Source of the DNA: Terrabacter sp. Ter38
GTDB taxonomy: Bacteria > Actinomycetota > Actinomycetes > Actinomycetales > Dermatophilaceae
Assembly (NCBI RefSeq): GCF_024519435.1
Contig: NZ_JALJRZ010000009.1
Coordinates: 62,001 to 126,000, forward strand
DNA: 64,000 bases
Direction of reading: 5' to 3'
Positions 27,615-37,113 of the stretch are shown here, in pieces; positions within the stretch are counted from its first letter, which is position 1; each line of letters begins with the position of its first letter. The translations under genes and the position numbers were made by a program. Below the pieces are notes generated by a model. It did not search any database and was not told the origin of the DNA. It saw nothing but the letters and a program-made list of their open reading frames with translations.

Positions 27615-28234
27615 CAGGCGTCGCCGACGGACGCGAGTCCGTCCCAGATCGTCGTGACGACGAGGTCGGTGGCCTCGTCGGCCGTCGTGCCCGGGTGGGT
27701 GCTGCGCCAGACCGCGAGGCGCTCGCACCCGCCGATGAGGATCTCGGCCATGACGGTGACCCGACGCGGCTCGAGGGCCTCGAACGCCGGTAGGGTCCGC
27801 AGGCCCTCGGCGAACGCCTTGGCGGTCTGCTGGCGGATGCGTTCGACGCCCACCGACGCCTCGCCGATGAGGGCTCCCTCGGTGCGCAGCAGCGCGAACG
27901 CCTGGTCGTGCGCGTCGATGAAGGAGAAGAACGCGTGGACGACGCCGTGCACCCTTTCGCGGGCCGGTGCGGCGGGCTGGGCCGCCCACGAGTCGATGAG
28001 CGCGCCGAGCAGCTGCCCGCGGGCCCTCTCGATCGTCGCCGCCAGCAGGCCCTCCTTCGACCCGAAGTAGTCGTAGATCAGGGGCTTGGTGACGCCGACG
28101 AGCTCGGCGATCTCGTCCATCGTGGCGGCCTGGATGCCGCGGGCCGAGAAGACCCGCTCGGCCACGGCCAGCATCTGCGCCTCCCGTTCGGCGCGAGGCA
28201 TGCGGACGCGGGTGCCGGGGGAGCGGGAAGTCAC
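27614..28234 (-). CDS. TetR family transcriptional regulator
   Basis: This 206-aa protein has an HTH at about residues 20-65 (AERVFSARGIQAATMDEIAELVGVTKPLIYDYFGSKE). The C-terminal ligand domain is helical. The GTG start overlaps the stop of the VOC gene. It probably represses its own four-gene operon including the Bcr-type exporter. ATG codons further in (MPRAERE) are possible starts. Confidence 0.9.
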   Translation of the reverse strand: MTSRSPGTRVRMPRAEREAQMLAVAERVFSARGIQAATMDEIAELVGVTKPLIYDYFGSKEGLLAATIERARGQLLGALIDSWAAQPAAPARERVHGVVHAFFSFIDAHDQAFALLRTEGALIGEASVGVERIRQQTAKAFAEGLRTLPAFEALEPRRVTVMAEILIGGCERLAVWRSTHPGTTADEATDLVVTTIWDGLASVGDA

Positions 28235-28965
28235 CGCCGCAGTCTACGGGTGCCCTCGCCGGCGCCCTGGACGCAGAACTCGTTGCCGTCGGGGTCGGCG
28301 AGCGGGGTCCCGCAGGTGTCCCCGTGGCCGGCGTCGAGCCGGGTGGCCCCGAGCGAGAGGAGGCGCTCGACCTCGGCGTCGAGGTCGCCGGGTGTCGTCG
28401 GGCTCACGTGGAGGTGCATGACGTTGCGCCCCGACCTCGGACGCACGGGCGGCCCTCCCCAGGCGATCTTCGCGCCGCCGCGGGGCGACTGGATGGTCGT
28501 CTCCCCGTCGTGGTCCCAGACGAGCGGCCAGCCCAGGGCCAGGCTCCAGAAGAGGCCGACCTCGCGGGTGCCGTCGCCGGCGAGCTCCCCGAGGAACGCG
28601 GTGTCGGCGAGGAAGGTGTTGCCCGCCTCGATGACGCAGAGCTCGTTGCCCTCCGGGTCCGCGAGCACGATGTGCCCCTCCTCCGGTGTCTGGCCGACGT
28701 CGAGGTGTCGGGCCCCGAGCCGCAGGGCCCGGTCGACCGTCGACTGCTGCTGCTCGGGAGTGGTGCTGGTCAGGTGCAGGTGGATCTGGTTGGGCCCGGT
28801 CCTGCGCTCACGCCCCGGCAGGAACCGGATCGAGATCTCCGGGTCCTCACCCGCGAGCACGACGCCGTCGGCGTCGGTCTCCCGCTCCAGCAGGCCCGCC
28901 CAGAAGGCTGCGAGGCGGATCGGGTCCGTCGCGTCGATGCAGAGCTCGATGAGGTTGCTGGTCAT
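28231..28965 (-). CDS. Two-domain VOC (glyoxalase/bleomycin-resistance-like) protein
   Basis: This 244-aa protein has two tandem vicinal-oxygen-chelate modules, about residues 1-120 and 125-240. Each ends in a typical DPEGNELCV or DPDGNEFCV strand. It may be a metal-dependent enzyme or a drug-binding protein; the substrate is unknown. GGAGGCGAG precedes the ATG. It is the first gene of the overlapping VOC-TetR-YbaK-MFS operon. Confidence 0.82.
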   Translation of the reverse strand: MTSNLIELCIDATDPIRLAAFWAGLLERETDADGVVLAGEDPEISIRFLPGRERRTGPNQIHLHLTSTTPEQQQSTVDRALRLGARHLDVGQTPEEGHIVLADPEGNELCVIEAGNTFLADTAFLGELAGDGTREVGLFWSLALGWPLVWDHDGETTIQSPRGGAKIAWGGPPVRPRSGRNVMHLHVSPTTPGDLDAEVERLLSLGATRLDAGHGDTCGTPLADPDGNEFCVQGAGEGTRRLRR

Positions 28966-29067
28966 CGGGCGCTCGCCTCCGCTCGGTCGATGCACGTGGA
29001 CGCGAGCCACGCTAGGTGGCGACGGGTCAGGGTGACAACGCAGTTCTAGGTCCGGGCCCCGGGACGA

Positions 29068-29104
29068 CGTGTGGCCCGGCACCTCGACGGTCCCGGGCCA
29101 CACG
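29068..29104 (-). terminator. Terminator of kamA
   Basis: A 12-bp perfect stem CGTGTGGCCCGG with its complement encloses a 13-nt loop, starting 23 bp after the kamA stop on the minus strand. The downstream arm runs into the over-represented octamer CGGCATAC. Confidence 0.75.
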
Positions 29105-29126
29105 GCATACGTGCTCGTGTGCGGTG

Positions 29127-30572
29127 TCAGACGAGCAGCTGCGACTCGGCCGCGGCGCGGCTCGTCGCAGCCTGCTCGGTCGCCTCGGCAAGAACCGACT
29201 CGTGGTCGACCGACTGGTGCCACCACTGCTGCCCGGCCTCGGGCAGGGTGTAGATCGGGTCGTAGTAGACGTACTCGCGCGAGAGCGCCTCGGTGTCGTC
29301 GCCCTCGATCGAGGTGCGGTAGTTCTTGCGCCAGTAGGAGATGCCGCGCTCGGTGTCGTACTCCTCGACCTGGTGGACCCAGCGCTTGCCGACGAAGGGC
29401 ACGTCGCACACGATGCGCGGCGTCGAGAAACCGGGGAGGTAGCCCATCATCGAGTGCTGGAGGTGCTGGGCCTCGGCGAGCGAGAGCCTCCAGTGCTCGG
29501 CGAACGGGATCATGTCGCACATGTAGAAGTAGTACGGCGTGATCTGCGCGCCGTCGGCGAGGCCGAAGCACAGGTCGAGCAGCTGCTCGGTCGTGTCGTT
29601 GACGCCGCGCATGAGCACGCCCTGGTTGCGCACGTCGCGCACGCCGGCGTCGAGCATGGCCTTCGAGGCGCGGGCGACGGACGGTGTCAGCGACTGGGCG
29701 TTGTTGACGTGCGTGTGGATCGCGAGCGAGACGCCGCGCGAGCGGGCCTTGGCCGAGACGCGGGCCACGCCCTCGACGACGTCCTCGGCGAACCAGTGCT
29801 GCGGCAGACCCATGAGGGCTTTCGTCGCGAGCCGGATGTCGCGGATGTTCTCGATGTCGAGGAGCTGGTCGATGAACGCCTCGAGGTTCTTCCACGGCAT
29901 GTTGGCGACGTCGCCACCGGAGACGACGACGTCACGCACGACGGGCGACGTGCGGAGGTAGTCGAGCATCGCGGCATAGCGGTCGACCGGCTTGAGGTCG
30001 AACTTCAGCTTGGCGACCTGCGGCGTCGAGTTGCCGACGAGGTCCATGCGCGTGCAGTGGCCGCAGTACTGCGGGCAGGTGGGCAGCAGCTCCGCGAGCA
30101 CCTTGGTGGGGTAACGGTGCGTCAGCCCCTCGGCCACCCACATGTCGTGCTCGTGCAGCGAGTCACGCGACGCGTGCGGGTGCGACGGCCAGTCGGTGCG
30201 GCGGTCGGAGAAGACCGGCAGCATGTAGCTGCGGATCGGGTCGGCGTAGAAGGCCTCGGTGAAGTCGTGCCCGGCCGACGGCATCGGCGAGTCGGTCGAC
30301 GGGACCATGGTGTTGAGCATCTGGGGCGGGACGAGCATCGACATCGTCGCCCGCTCGCTCTGGTCCTTGGCGAGGTCGTCGTAGAAACGGTCGTCGAGGA
30401 GGTCGCCCATGAGGGCTCGCAACTGCTTGATGTTCCTGACACAGTTGACCCGCTGCCACTGTGCGCTGTCCCAGTCGGCCTGGGTGATGCTCGCCCAGCC
30501 CGGGAAACGCGTCCAGTCGGGCTCGACGAGCTCGCGTCGGCGGTACGCGTAGGGCTGCTCAACCTTGCTCAT
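29127..30572 (-). CDS. kamA: Lysine 2,3-aminomutase (radical SAM)
   Basis: KamA (481 aa) converts L-lysine to L-beta-lysine with SAM, a [4Fe-4S] cluster and PLP. The cluster motif is C166-x3-C170-x2-C173 in TCPQYCGHC. A Gly-rich SAM-binding stretch reads DVVVSGGDVANMPW. The length is somewhat above the usual 416-aa clostridial enzyme, with an N-terminal extension. The ATG is preceded by TACTGT seven bases away (leaderless). It is divergent from kdd-kamD-kamE-kal, which supports a role in lysine degradation and not in antibiotic beta-lysine synthesis. Confidence 0.9.
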   Translation of the reverse strand: MSKVEQPYAYRRRELVEPDWTRFPGWASITQADWDSAQWQRVNCVRNIKQLRALMGDLLDDRFYDDLAKDQSERATMSMLVPPQMLNTMVPSTDSPMPSAGHDFTEAFYADPIRSYMLPVFSDRRTDWPSHPHASRDSLHEHDMWVAEGLTHRYPTKVLAELLPTCPQYCGHCTRMDLVGNSTPQVAKLKFDLKPVDRYAAMLDYLRTSPVVRDVVVSGGDVANMPWKNLEAFIDQLLDIENIRDIRLATKALMGLPQHWFAEDVVEGVARVSAKARSRGVSLAIHTHVNNAQSLTPSVARASKAMLDAGVRDVRNQGVLMRGVNDTTEQLLDLCFGLADGAQITPYYFYMCDMIPFAEHWRLSLAEAQHLQHSMMGYLPGFSTPRIVCDVPFVGKRWVHQVEEYDTERGISYWRKNYRTSIEGDDTEALSREYVYYDPIYTLPEAGQQWWHQSVDHESVLAEATEQAATSRAAAESQLLV

Positions 30573-30653
30573 GCGGAGAACAGTAACGGCAGGGGCGGTC
30601 TCGCTCAAACACGTCCGGCTCACGAAATTGTGAAGATACGGCCGACGTGCCCG

Positions 30654-30699
30654 TATGCTGACGCAAGATCTCCGGTTTTCGTCCGTATATACAGAAGGA
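30654..30699 (+). promoter_or_regulatory. Candidate promoter and ribosome-binding site of the kdd operon
   Basis: TATGCT (30654-30659) is a good -10. An 8-bp palindrome GTATATAC (30683-30690) lies between it and the ribosome-binding site AGAAGGA (30693-30699). The palindrome is AT-rich for this genome and could be an operator. The region is shared with divergent kamA. Confidence 0.4.
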
Positions 30700-30708
30700 T
30701 TTGTGAAC

Positions 30709-31836
30709 GTGTCAGACCCGACGTCGGCCGCCCCGGATCGCACGGACGCCGCCCGCGTGTCGTCACCTGTCGGCCTGCACCGTGTGCTCGAGCCCACCGG
30801 TGACGCCATCACCCTCCCGCAGGCGGCCCGACGACTCGACGCCAGCCCGCGGCTGTGGAAGGACGAGGTCCGCATCGCGGTCGAGACCCTCAACCTCGAC
30901 GCGGCGTCCTACCGGCAGCTCGCGGAGAAGCACAGCACGGACGGCGCCGTCGACGGGGGAGCCGTCCGCGCCGAGGTCCTCGACATCGTCGCGACGCGCG
31001 GCAAGATGCAGAACCCCGTGACCGGCTCGGGCGGCATGCTCATCGGCACCGTCGCGGAGGTCGGGCCGGACAGCACGCTCGGTCTCGCGGTCGGCGACCG
31101 CGTCGCGACCCTCGTGTCGCTGTCCCTGACGCCGCTCGCCATCACCGACGGCCTGTCCCTCTGGGACGGCCTCTCCGAGCAGGTGCCGGCCGAGGGTCAC
31201 GCGATCCTCTTCGGCCGCAGCATCGCGGCGACCCTCCCCACCGACCTCGACCCGCACCTGGCGCTCATGGTCATGGACGTCTGCGGGGCGCCGGCGCTCG
31301 TCGAGCGCGTCGTGGGGGAGTATGCCGCCCGCGGCGTCGCGCCGACCGTGGCGGTCCTCGGCGGAGCCGGCAAGTCCGGCTCGCTGTCGTTGGCAGCCGC
31401 TCGTGCCGCCGGCGCGGGCCGGACCATCGGCGTCGTCCCGGTCGAGCGCGAGCGCACGGTCCTCGAGTCGAGCGGGCTCGCCGACGCCGTCGTCCTCGCC
31501 GACGCCCGCTCGCCGCTCGGTCTCGCGGCCGCCGTCGAGTCCGCCGGGGGACCGGCCGACGTGACCGTCGTCTGCGTCGACGTCCCCGGCTGCGAGCAGC
31601 CCGCGATCCTCGCGACCGCCCAGGGCGGCACCATCATCTTCTTCAGCATGGCCACGAACTTCGCCGCGGCCGCCCTCGGCGCCGAGGGCCTCGCCGCCGA
31701 CGTGCGGATGCTCGTCGGCAACGGCTACGTCCCCGGCCACGCCGAGACAGCGCTGCGTCTCGTCCGGGACGTCCCCGCCGTGCGGGCGCTCTTCGAGGGC
31801 CGCCTCGCCACCGAGAAGGCAGGATCGGACGCATGA
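30709..31836 (+). CDS. kdd: L-erythro-3,5-diaminohexanoate dehydrogenase
   Basis: This NAD(P)-dependent enzyme (375 aa) oxidises 3,5-diaminohexanoate to 5-amino-3-oxohexanoate in lysine fermentation. It has an MDR-like fold with a Rossmann motif LGGAGKSGSLSLAAARAAGAG and the family stretch GKMQNPVTGSGGMLIGTV. I chose GTG 30709, nine bases after AGAAGGA; GTG 30703 is too close to it. The stop overlaps kamD (ATGA). Confidence 0.88.
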   Translation: MSDPTSAAPDRTDAARVSSPVGLHRVLEPTGDAITLPQAARRLDASPRLWKDEVRIAVETLNLDAASYRQLAEKHSTDGAVDGGAVRAEVLDIVATRGKMQNPVTGSGGMLIGTVAEVGPDSTLGLAVGDRVATLVSLSLTPLAITDGLSLWDGLSEQVPAEGHAILFGRSIAATLPTDLDPHLALMVMDVCGAPALVERVVGEYAARGVAPTVAVLGGAGKSGSLSLAAARAAGAGRTIGVVPVERERTVLESSGLADAVVLADARSPLGLAAAVESAGGPADVTVVCVDVPGCEQPAILATAQGGTIIFFSMATNFAAAALGAEGLAADVRMLVGNGYVPGHAETALRLVRDVPAVRALFEGRLATEKAGSDA

Positions 31837-33446
31837 CCCGCCCCCACGCCATGCTCGAGCTCGACCCGGCCGTCGTGCGCCGGGCCCGTGCGCTCGCCCG
31901 CAAGGCCGCCGCCCCCGTCGTGAAGATCGCACGCAGCCACACGACGGTGTCGGTCGAGCGCGCAACCCTGCGCCTCGCCGGTCTCGCCGGCGCGGACCAC
32001 GAGCGGGTGCCGTGGGTCAACCACCTCGTCACCGCCGTCCGCGACGAGGTCGGCCTCGAGCACGGCGTCACGACACCGGTCTACGACGCCCTGCTCCGCG
32101 GCGAGGCGCCTGACCTGACGACGCTGGCGCAGAAGGCGGCGAGCGGCAATGTCTCCTTCCGGCTCCCCACCGGGCGCGAGGCCACGGTAGCCCGCCGCGC
32201 TGCCGCGAAGGGGGTGGGTGCGGGACTGCGCACCATCGACCGGTCGCGCGCCACCCGTGACCGTCTCATCAAGCGCCACGGCGACCCGAAGACCAAGCCG
32301 TGGATCTACCTCATCGTCGCGACGGGCGACATCTACGAGGACATCCCACAGGCCCAGGCGGCCGCGCGCGAGGGCGCCGACATCATCGCCGTCATCCGCT
32401 CCACGGGTCAGTCCCTGCTCGACTACGTGCCCGAGGGCGCGACCCGCGAAGGCTTCGCCGGGACGTACGCGACGCAGGAGAACTTCCGCCTCATGCGTGC
32501 CGCGCTCGACGACGTGAGCAAGGAGCTCGGTCGCTACGTCCGGCTGACGAACTACGCCTCGGGCCTGTGCATGCCCGAGATCGCGGCCCTCGCCGGCATG
32601 GAGCGTCTCGACATGATGCTCAATGACTCGATGTACGGCATCCTCTTCCGCGACATCAACCCGATCCGCACCTTCGTCGACCAGCGCTTCTCGCGGCAGG
32701 TCCACGCCCGCGCCGGCATCATCATCAACACCGGTGAGGACAACTACCTCACGACCGCCGACGCCGTCGAGGCCGCCCACACCGTGACCGTGAGCCAGCT
32801 GCTCAACGAGCGCTTCGCCAAGGAGGCCGGCCTCGAGGACTGGCAGCTCGGGCTCGGACACGCCTTCGAGATCAATCCCGAGATCCCCGACAGCTTCCGG
32901 ATGGAGCTCGCCCACGCGATGCTCGCACGGCAGCTCTTCCCGGACGCGCCGCTGAAGTGGATGCCGCCGACGAAGCACATGACGGGCGACGTCTTCCGCG
33001 GCTACCTGCTCGACGGGTTCTTCAACCTCGTGGGCGCCATGACCGGTCAGGGCATCCTCCTCGTCGGCATGATGACCGAGGCGGTCGTGACGCCGTTCCT
33101 CTCCGACCGCGACCTCGCGCTGCAGAACGTCCGCTACGTCATGAACGCTGCTCGTGGACTGACCGAGGACTTCCACCCGCCGCGCGACGGCTACATCCAG
33201 ACCCGTGCGCGCCAGGTGCTCTCCGAGGCGGTCGACCTGCTCGACCGCATCGTCACCGACACCGACGCCGCCGGCGACGCGCCGCTCCTCGCGGCCATCG
33301 CCGACGGCACCTTCGGTCTCATGAAGCGACCGGCGACCGGGGGCAAGGGCCTCGACGGTGTCAGCGAGCGCGCCGACGACTACGACAACCCGGCCACCAC
33401 CGCCCTCGACGCGTGGACGCCGCCGGCGAAGGGGGCCGGCCGATGA
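31833..33446 (+). CDS. kamD: Lysine 5,6-aminomutase alpha subunit
   Basis: KamD (537 aa) is the TIM-barrel subunit of the PLP- and adenosylcobalamin-dependent enzyme that moves the terminal amino group of beta-lysine (or D-lysine) to C5. Family segments include WIYLIVATGDIYEDIPQAQ, IRSTGQSLLDYVPEG, and NDSMYGILFRDINP. It is coupled by four-base overlaps to kdd upstream and kamE downstream. Cobalamin must be made or imported for activity. Confidence 0.93.
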   Translation: MTRPHAMLELDPAVVRRARALARKAAAPVVKIARSHTTVSVERATLRLAGLAGADHERVPWVNHLVTAVRDEVGLEHGVTTPVYDALLRGEAPDLTTLAQKAASGNVSFRLPTGREATVARRAAAKGVGAGLRTIDRSRATRDRLIKRHGDPKTKPWIYLIVATGDIYEDIPQAQAAAREGADIIAVIRSTGQSLLDYVPEGATREGFAGTYATQENFRLMRAALDDVSKELGRYVRLTNYASGLCMPEIAALAGMERLDMMLNDSMYGILFRDINPIRTFVDQRFSRQVHARAGIIINTGEDNYLTTADAVEAAHTVTVSQLLNERFAKEAGLEDWQLGLGHAFEINPEIPDSFRMELAHAMLARQLFPDAPLKWMPPTKHMTGDVFRGYLLDGFFNLVGAMTGQGILLVGMMTEAVVTPFLSDRDLALQNVRYVMNAARGLTEDFHPPRDGYIQTRARQVLSEAVDLLDRIVTDTDAAGDAPLLAAIADGTFGLMKRPATGGKGLDGVSERADDYDNPATTALDAWTPPAKGAGR

Positions 33447-34243
33447 GCGCCGCGAAGCAGCAGCCCGCACAGGCCGCCGCCACCGCCGCCGCCGCGCAGG
33501 GCTCCGTCATCCGGCCCTACGGCGACACGACCGGTGACGGCATGGTGCAGATGTCGTTCACCCTGCCCCTGCCGCACGACAAGAAGGCCGAGGGTGCCGC
33601 GCTCCAGCTCGCCCGCAAGATGGGCCTGGACCCCGCTCTGCTCGTGCACGCGAAGGCCATGGGTCCCGACTTCACCTTCTTCGTCGTCTACGGCAGCTCG
33701 ACGCACCTCGTCAACCTCGACGACGTCCACGTCGTCGAGCGCGAGTACCCCCTGCTGTCCGCGAAGGACGCCAACCTGACGATCAAGAAGCAGCTGCGCC
33801 GCAAGCTCGTCGTCGTCGGTGCCTGCATCGGCACCGACGCCCACACCGTCGGCATCGACGCGATCCTCAACATCAAGGGGTTCGCGGGCGAGAAGGGCCT
33901 CGAGTACTACCGCGAGATCAAGGTCGTCAACCTCGGCGCCCAGGTGCTCGTGCCCGAGCTCGTCGCCCGGGCCCGCGACGAGAAGGCCGACGCCGTGCTC
34001 GTCAGCCAGGTCGTCACGCAGAAGGACGCCCACATCCACAACACGACCCAGATGTCCGCGGCCTTCCGCGAGGCCTACCCGGCCGGGCAGGTGCCGATCC
34101 TCATCGCCGGAGGCCCGCGCTTCGAGGACGGGTCCGAGAGGGCGCTCGGCGTCGACCGGATCTTCGGCCGGGGCACGACCCCCGGCGAGGTCGCCAGCTA
34201 CCTGGTCCACGAGATCGGCCTCCGGAAGGGAAAGAAGCCATGA
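33443..34243 (+). CDS. kamE: Lysine 5,6-aminomutase beta subunit
   Basis: KamE (266 aa) is the Rossmann-fold B12-binding subunit. The base-off cobalamin motif is D132-A-H134-T-V-G137, with H134 the likely cobalt ligand. The N-terminal half carries the beta dimerisation and PLP-side domain. A downstream GPRFEDGSERALGVDRIFGRGTTP loop is typical of B12 mutases. It overlaps kamD and kal by four bases each. Confidence 0.93.
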   Translation: MSAAKQQPAQAAATAAAAQGSVIRPYGDTTGDGMVQMSFTLPLPHDKKAEGAALQLARKMGLDPALLVHAKAMGPDFTFFVVYGSSTHLVNLDDVHVVEREYPLLSAKDANLTIKKQLRRKLVVVGACIGTDAHTVGIDAILNIKGFAGEKGLEYYREIKVVNLGAQVLVPELVARARDEKADAVLVSQVVTQKDAHIHNTTQMSAAFREAYPAGQVPILIAGGPRFEDGSERALGVDRIFGRGTTPGEVASYLVHEIGLRKGKKP

Positions 34244-34716
34244 GCGAGACCACCACCGACCCCACGGCACCCGAGCCGCTCTCGGCCACCGCACCCACGG
34301 CGCCGGCCACGGCCTCGACCACCCCGGCGACGCTGACCAGGGCCAAGGTCGGGCTGCGCATCACGCACCGGCGCTACGTCCCCTACGGTCACGCGCACTA
34401 CGCCGGCAACCTCGTCGACGGCGCCTACTCGATGGCCGCGTTCGGCGACGTCGCCACCGAGATGTGCATCGTCACCGACGGCGACGAGGGCCTCTTCGCC
34501 TCGTACAGCGACGTCCAGTTCCGGTCGCGGATCACGGCCGGCGACGTCATCGAGATCTCGGCCGAGATCGTCCGCGTCGGCACCCGCTCCCGGGAGATGG
34601 ACTTCGAGGTGCGCGTCGTCGGGCGCGGCAACCAGGAGCGCGGGGCGTCCGCAGCCGAGATGCTCGACCCGCCGATCGTCGCCACGACCGCTCGTGGCGT
34701 CGTCGTCGTGCCCTGA
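34240..34716 (+). CDS. kal: 3-aminobutyryl-CoA ammonia-lyase
   Basis: This 158-aa hot-dog-fold enzyme removes ammonia from L-3-aminobutyryl-CoA to give crotonyl-CoA, the last lysine-specific step. The family core is HAHYAGNLVDGAYSMAAFGDVATEMCI followed by DGDEGLFASYSDVQF. The first 30 residues are a Thr/Ala/Pro-rich extension. The start overlaps the kamE stop. The 3-keto-5-aminohexanoate cleavage enzyme (kce) and CoA transferases are not in the window. Confidence 0.88.
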   Translation: MSETTTDPTAPEPLSATAPTAPATASTTPATLTRAKVGLRITHRRYVPYGHAHYAGNLVDGAYSMAAFGDVATEMCIVTDGDEGLFASYSDVQFRSRITAGDVIEISAEIVRVGTRSREMDFEVRVVGRGNQERGASAAEMLDPPIVATTARGVVVVP

Positions 34717-34754
34717 GCGCTGACGTCCCGGCCGCACGGCATACGGTGAACCCC

Positions 34755-36341
34755 GTGCGGCGTCTCCTCGTGTCCCTGCTCGGCGGCGGACTGCTCTGCC
34801 TCGCGTTCCCGACCTTCGACGTCTGGGTGGCCGCACCGGTGGCTCTTGCGCTGTGGGCATGGTCCTGGGCCGGCACCGGCGGGCGTCGCGGCTTCCTGCT
34901 CGGTCTCGCCGGCGGTCTCGTCTTCTTCGTGCCGACGCTCAGCTGGTCGGGCATCTACGTCGGCTCGCTGCCGTGGCTAGCGCTCGCGACGCTGCAGGCC
35001 CTCTTCGTCGGCGTGGCGGGCGGGCTCTACGGCTGGCTGAGCCGCCGGGGGCGTGTCCGCCCGTTGGCGTTCGCGCTCGTGTGGGTCGTGTCCGAGGGCT
35101 TCCGGGCCCGCGCCCCCTATGGTGGCTTTCCCTGGCTCAAGCTCGCCTTCGGCCAGGCCGACTCGCCGTTCGGTCGGCTCGTCGCACTCGGTGGCGCGCC
35201 GTTCGTCGGCTTCGTCATCGCTCTCAGCGGTGGCCTGCTCGCGCTCGCCGCCCAGCACGCCCTGTCGGGTGGTGCCGAGCGCCGGGGGAGTGGCGCCACC
35301 GCCACCCCGCGACTGCGTATGCCGTCCCGTCGCCTCGCGCTGCCCGTGGCGGGAGCGCTCGTGCTCGGCCTCGTGGGGCTGGCGGTCCCGTTGCCGACCG
35401 ACGGCCCGACCGCCCAGTTCCTCGGCGTCCAGGGGAACGTGGCGCGGCCCGGTCTCGACTTCAACGCCGAGCGCCGCCAGGTCCTCGACAACCACGTCGC
35501 GGCGACGCTCAAGGCCCAGGACGACGTCGACGCCGGCCGGGCCCCGGCCCCGGACCTCGTCGTCTGGCCCGAGAACGCGTCGGACATCGACCCGCTGCGC
35601 AACGCCGACGCCAAGGACCTCATCCTGGAGACCGTCGATGCGCTGAAGCGTCCCCTCATCGTCGGGGGCCTGCTCGAGGAGCCCGCCGGGTTCGTCTCCA
35701 ACGTGGCCCTGCTCTTCGAGCCCGGCAAGGGCAACACCGACCGCTACGTCAAGCGCCACCCGGTGCCGTTCGCCGAGTACATCCCGAACCGGTCCTTCTG
35801 GCGGACCTTCAGCACGGAGGTCGACCTCGTCACGCGCGACTTCGTCCAGGGCCCGTCGCCCGGCGTCTTCCGCGTCACGACGGCCTCGGGCCAGCAGATC
35901 CGGGCGGGTCTGGCCATCTGCTTCGAGGTGGCCTACGACGACATCATGCGCGACGCCGTGCAGACCGGTGCCAACGTCCTCGTGGTCCAGACGAACAACG
36001 CGACCTTCGGCTACACCGCCGAGTCGCCCCAGCAGCTGGCGATCAGCAGGCTGCGAGCCATGGAGTTCGGCCGCTCCGTCGTGCACGTGTCGACGGTCGG
36101 CCAGAGCGCCCTGATCACGCCCGACGGAACCGCCCACCAGGTGACGTCGTTGTTCACACGGGCGGTGGTCAGAGGAGCACTACCCTTGCGGGACGCCACG
36201 ACGCTGGCGACCCGGGTGGGGGAGGCCCCCGAGTGGGTCGCCGCCGCCGCACTGCTGACGATGCTCGCCCTGGGTCTTCGCAGCGGCCGCCCGGCAGCGC
36301 CGGTAACAACGAAGGAAGAGGATGACGACGACGCAGCGTGA
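34755..36341 (+). CDS. lnt: Apolipoprotein N-acyltransferase
   Basis: Lnt N-acylates the N-terminal Cys of lipoproteins in the membrane. The 528-aa protein has about six N-terminal helices and a nitrilase domain. The triad is seen as Glu in VVWPENASD, Lys in [14 protein letters not shown] and Cys in [18 protein letters not shown] ends seven bases before GTG 34755, suggesting a leaderless start there; GTG 34746 is the alternative. The last 20 bp overlap ppm1. In mycobacteria the two are fused or adjacent. Lipoproteins in this window include the FKBP and the SGNH hydrolase. Confidence 0.92.
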   Translation: MRRLLVSLLGGGLLCLAFPTFDVWVAAPVALALWAWSWAGTGGRRGFLLGLAGGLVFFVPTLSWSGIYVGSLPWLALATLQALFVGVAGGLYGWLSRRGRVRPLAFALVWVVSEGFRARAPYGGFPWLKLAFGQADSPFGRLVALGGAPFVGFVIALSGGLLALAAQHALSGGAERRGSGATATPRLRMPSRRLALPVAGALVLGLVGLAVPLPTDGPTAQFLGVQGNVARPGLDFNAERRQVLDNHVAATLKAQDDVDAGRAPAPDLVVWPENASDIDPLRNADAKDLILETVDALKRPLIVGGLLEEPAGFVSNVALLFEPGKGNTDRYVKRHPVPFAEYIPNRSFWRTFSTEVDLVTRDFVQGPSPGVFRVTTASGQQIRAGLAICFEVAYDDIMRDAVQTGANVLVVQTNNATFGYTAESPQQLAISRLRAMEFGRSVVHVSTVGQSALITPDGTAHQVTSLFTRAVVRGALPLRDATTLATRVGEAPEWVAAAALLTMLALGLRSGRPAAPVTTKEEDDDDAA

Positions 36342-37113
36342 GCCGCTGACCCGAGTGGCCGTGCTCATCCCGACGTACAACGAGCGGGACAACCTGCCCG
36401 GCATCGTCGCGCGGGTGCGCGCGAACGTGCCCGCCGCCGACGTCTTCGTGCTCGACGACGGTTCGCCCGACGGCACCGGCCGGGTCGCCGACGACCTCGC
36501 GTCCGCGGACCCGCAGGTCCACGTCGTGCACCGCTCCGCCAAGGAAGGCCTCGGCAAGGCCTACCTCGCCGGCTTCGCCATCGTCCTCGATCGCGGCTAC
36601 GACGCCGCCGTCGAGATGGACGCCGACGGCTCGCACCTCCCGGAGCAGCTGCCGTCGCTGCTGGCCGCGCTCGGTGAGGCAGACCTCGTCATCGGCGCCC
36701 GCTGGGTCAAGGGCGGCGAGGTGCGCAACTGGCCGGCCCGCCGCAAGGTGCTCTCGGTCGGTGCGAACCTCTACACCAAGGTGCTGCTCGGGATGTCGGT
36801 CAACGACGCGACGGCCGGCTACCGCGTCTACCGCGCGAGCGCGCTGCGGGCCATGGGGCTCCAGGGCGTCGAGTCGCAGGGCTACTGCTTCCAGATCGAC
36901 CTGACCCTGCGTGCCGTGCGCGCCGGGCTCACCGTCGTCGAGGTGCCGATCACGTTCGTCGAGCGTGAGGTCGGCGTGTCGAAGATGGGCCAGGACATCG
37001 TGCGCGAGGCGCTGACCAGCGTCACGAGGTGGGGCATCGAGCACCGCGTGGGCCAGCTGCGGTCCGCCGCCGGCCGGGTGCGTGGGCGCGAGCCGGTCGG
37101 GGACCGGTCGTGA
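36322..37113 (+). CDS. ppm1: Polyprenol monophosphomannose synthase
   Basis: This GT2 enzyme (263 aa) transfers mannose from GDP-mannose to polyprenyl phosphate for lipoglycan and protein mannosylation. It has [35 protein letters not shown] (the DxD metal site) and the DPM-type [13 protein letters not shown] segment. It lacks C-terminal membrane helices, like Mycobacterium Ppm1-D2. It overlaps lnt by 20 bases and fxsA by four. Confidence 0.92.
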   Translation: MTTTQREPLTRVAVLIPTYNERDNLPGIVARVRANVPAADVFVLDDGSPDGTGRVADDLASADPQVHVVHRSAKEGLGKAYLAGFAIVLDRGYDAAVEMDADGSHLPEQLPSLLAALGEADLVIGARWVKGGEVRNWPARRKVLSVGANLYTKVLLGMSVNDATAGYRVYRASALRAMGLQGVESQGYCFQIDLTLRAVRAGLTVVEVPITFVEREVGVSKMGQDIVREALTSVTRWGIEHRVGQLRSAAGRVRGREPVGDRS

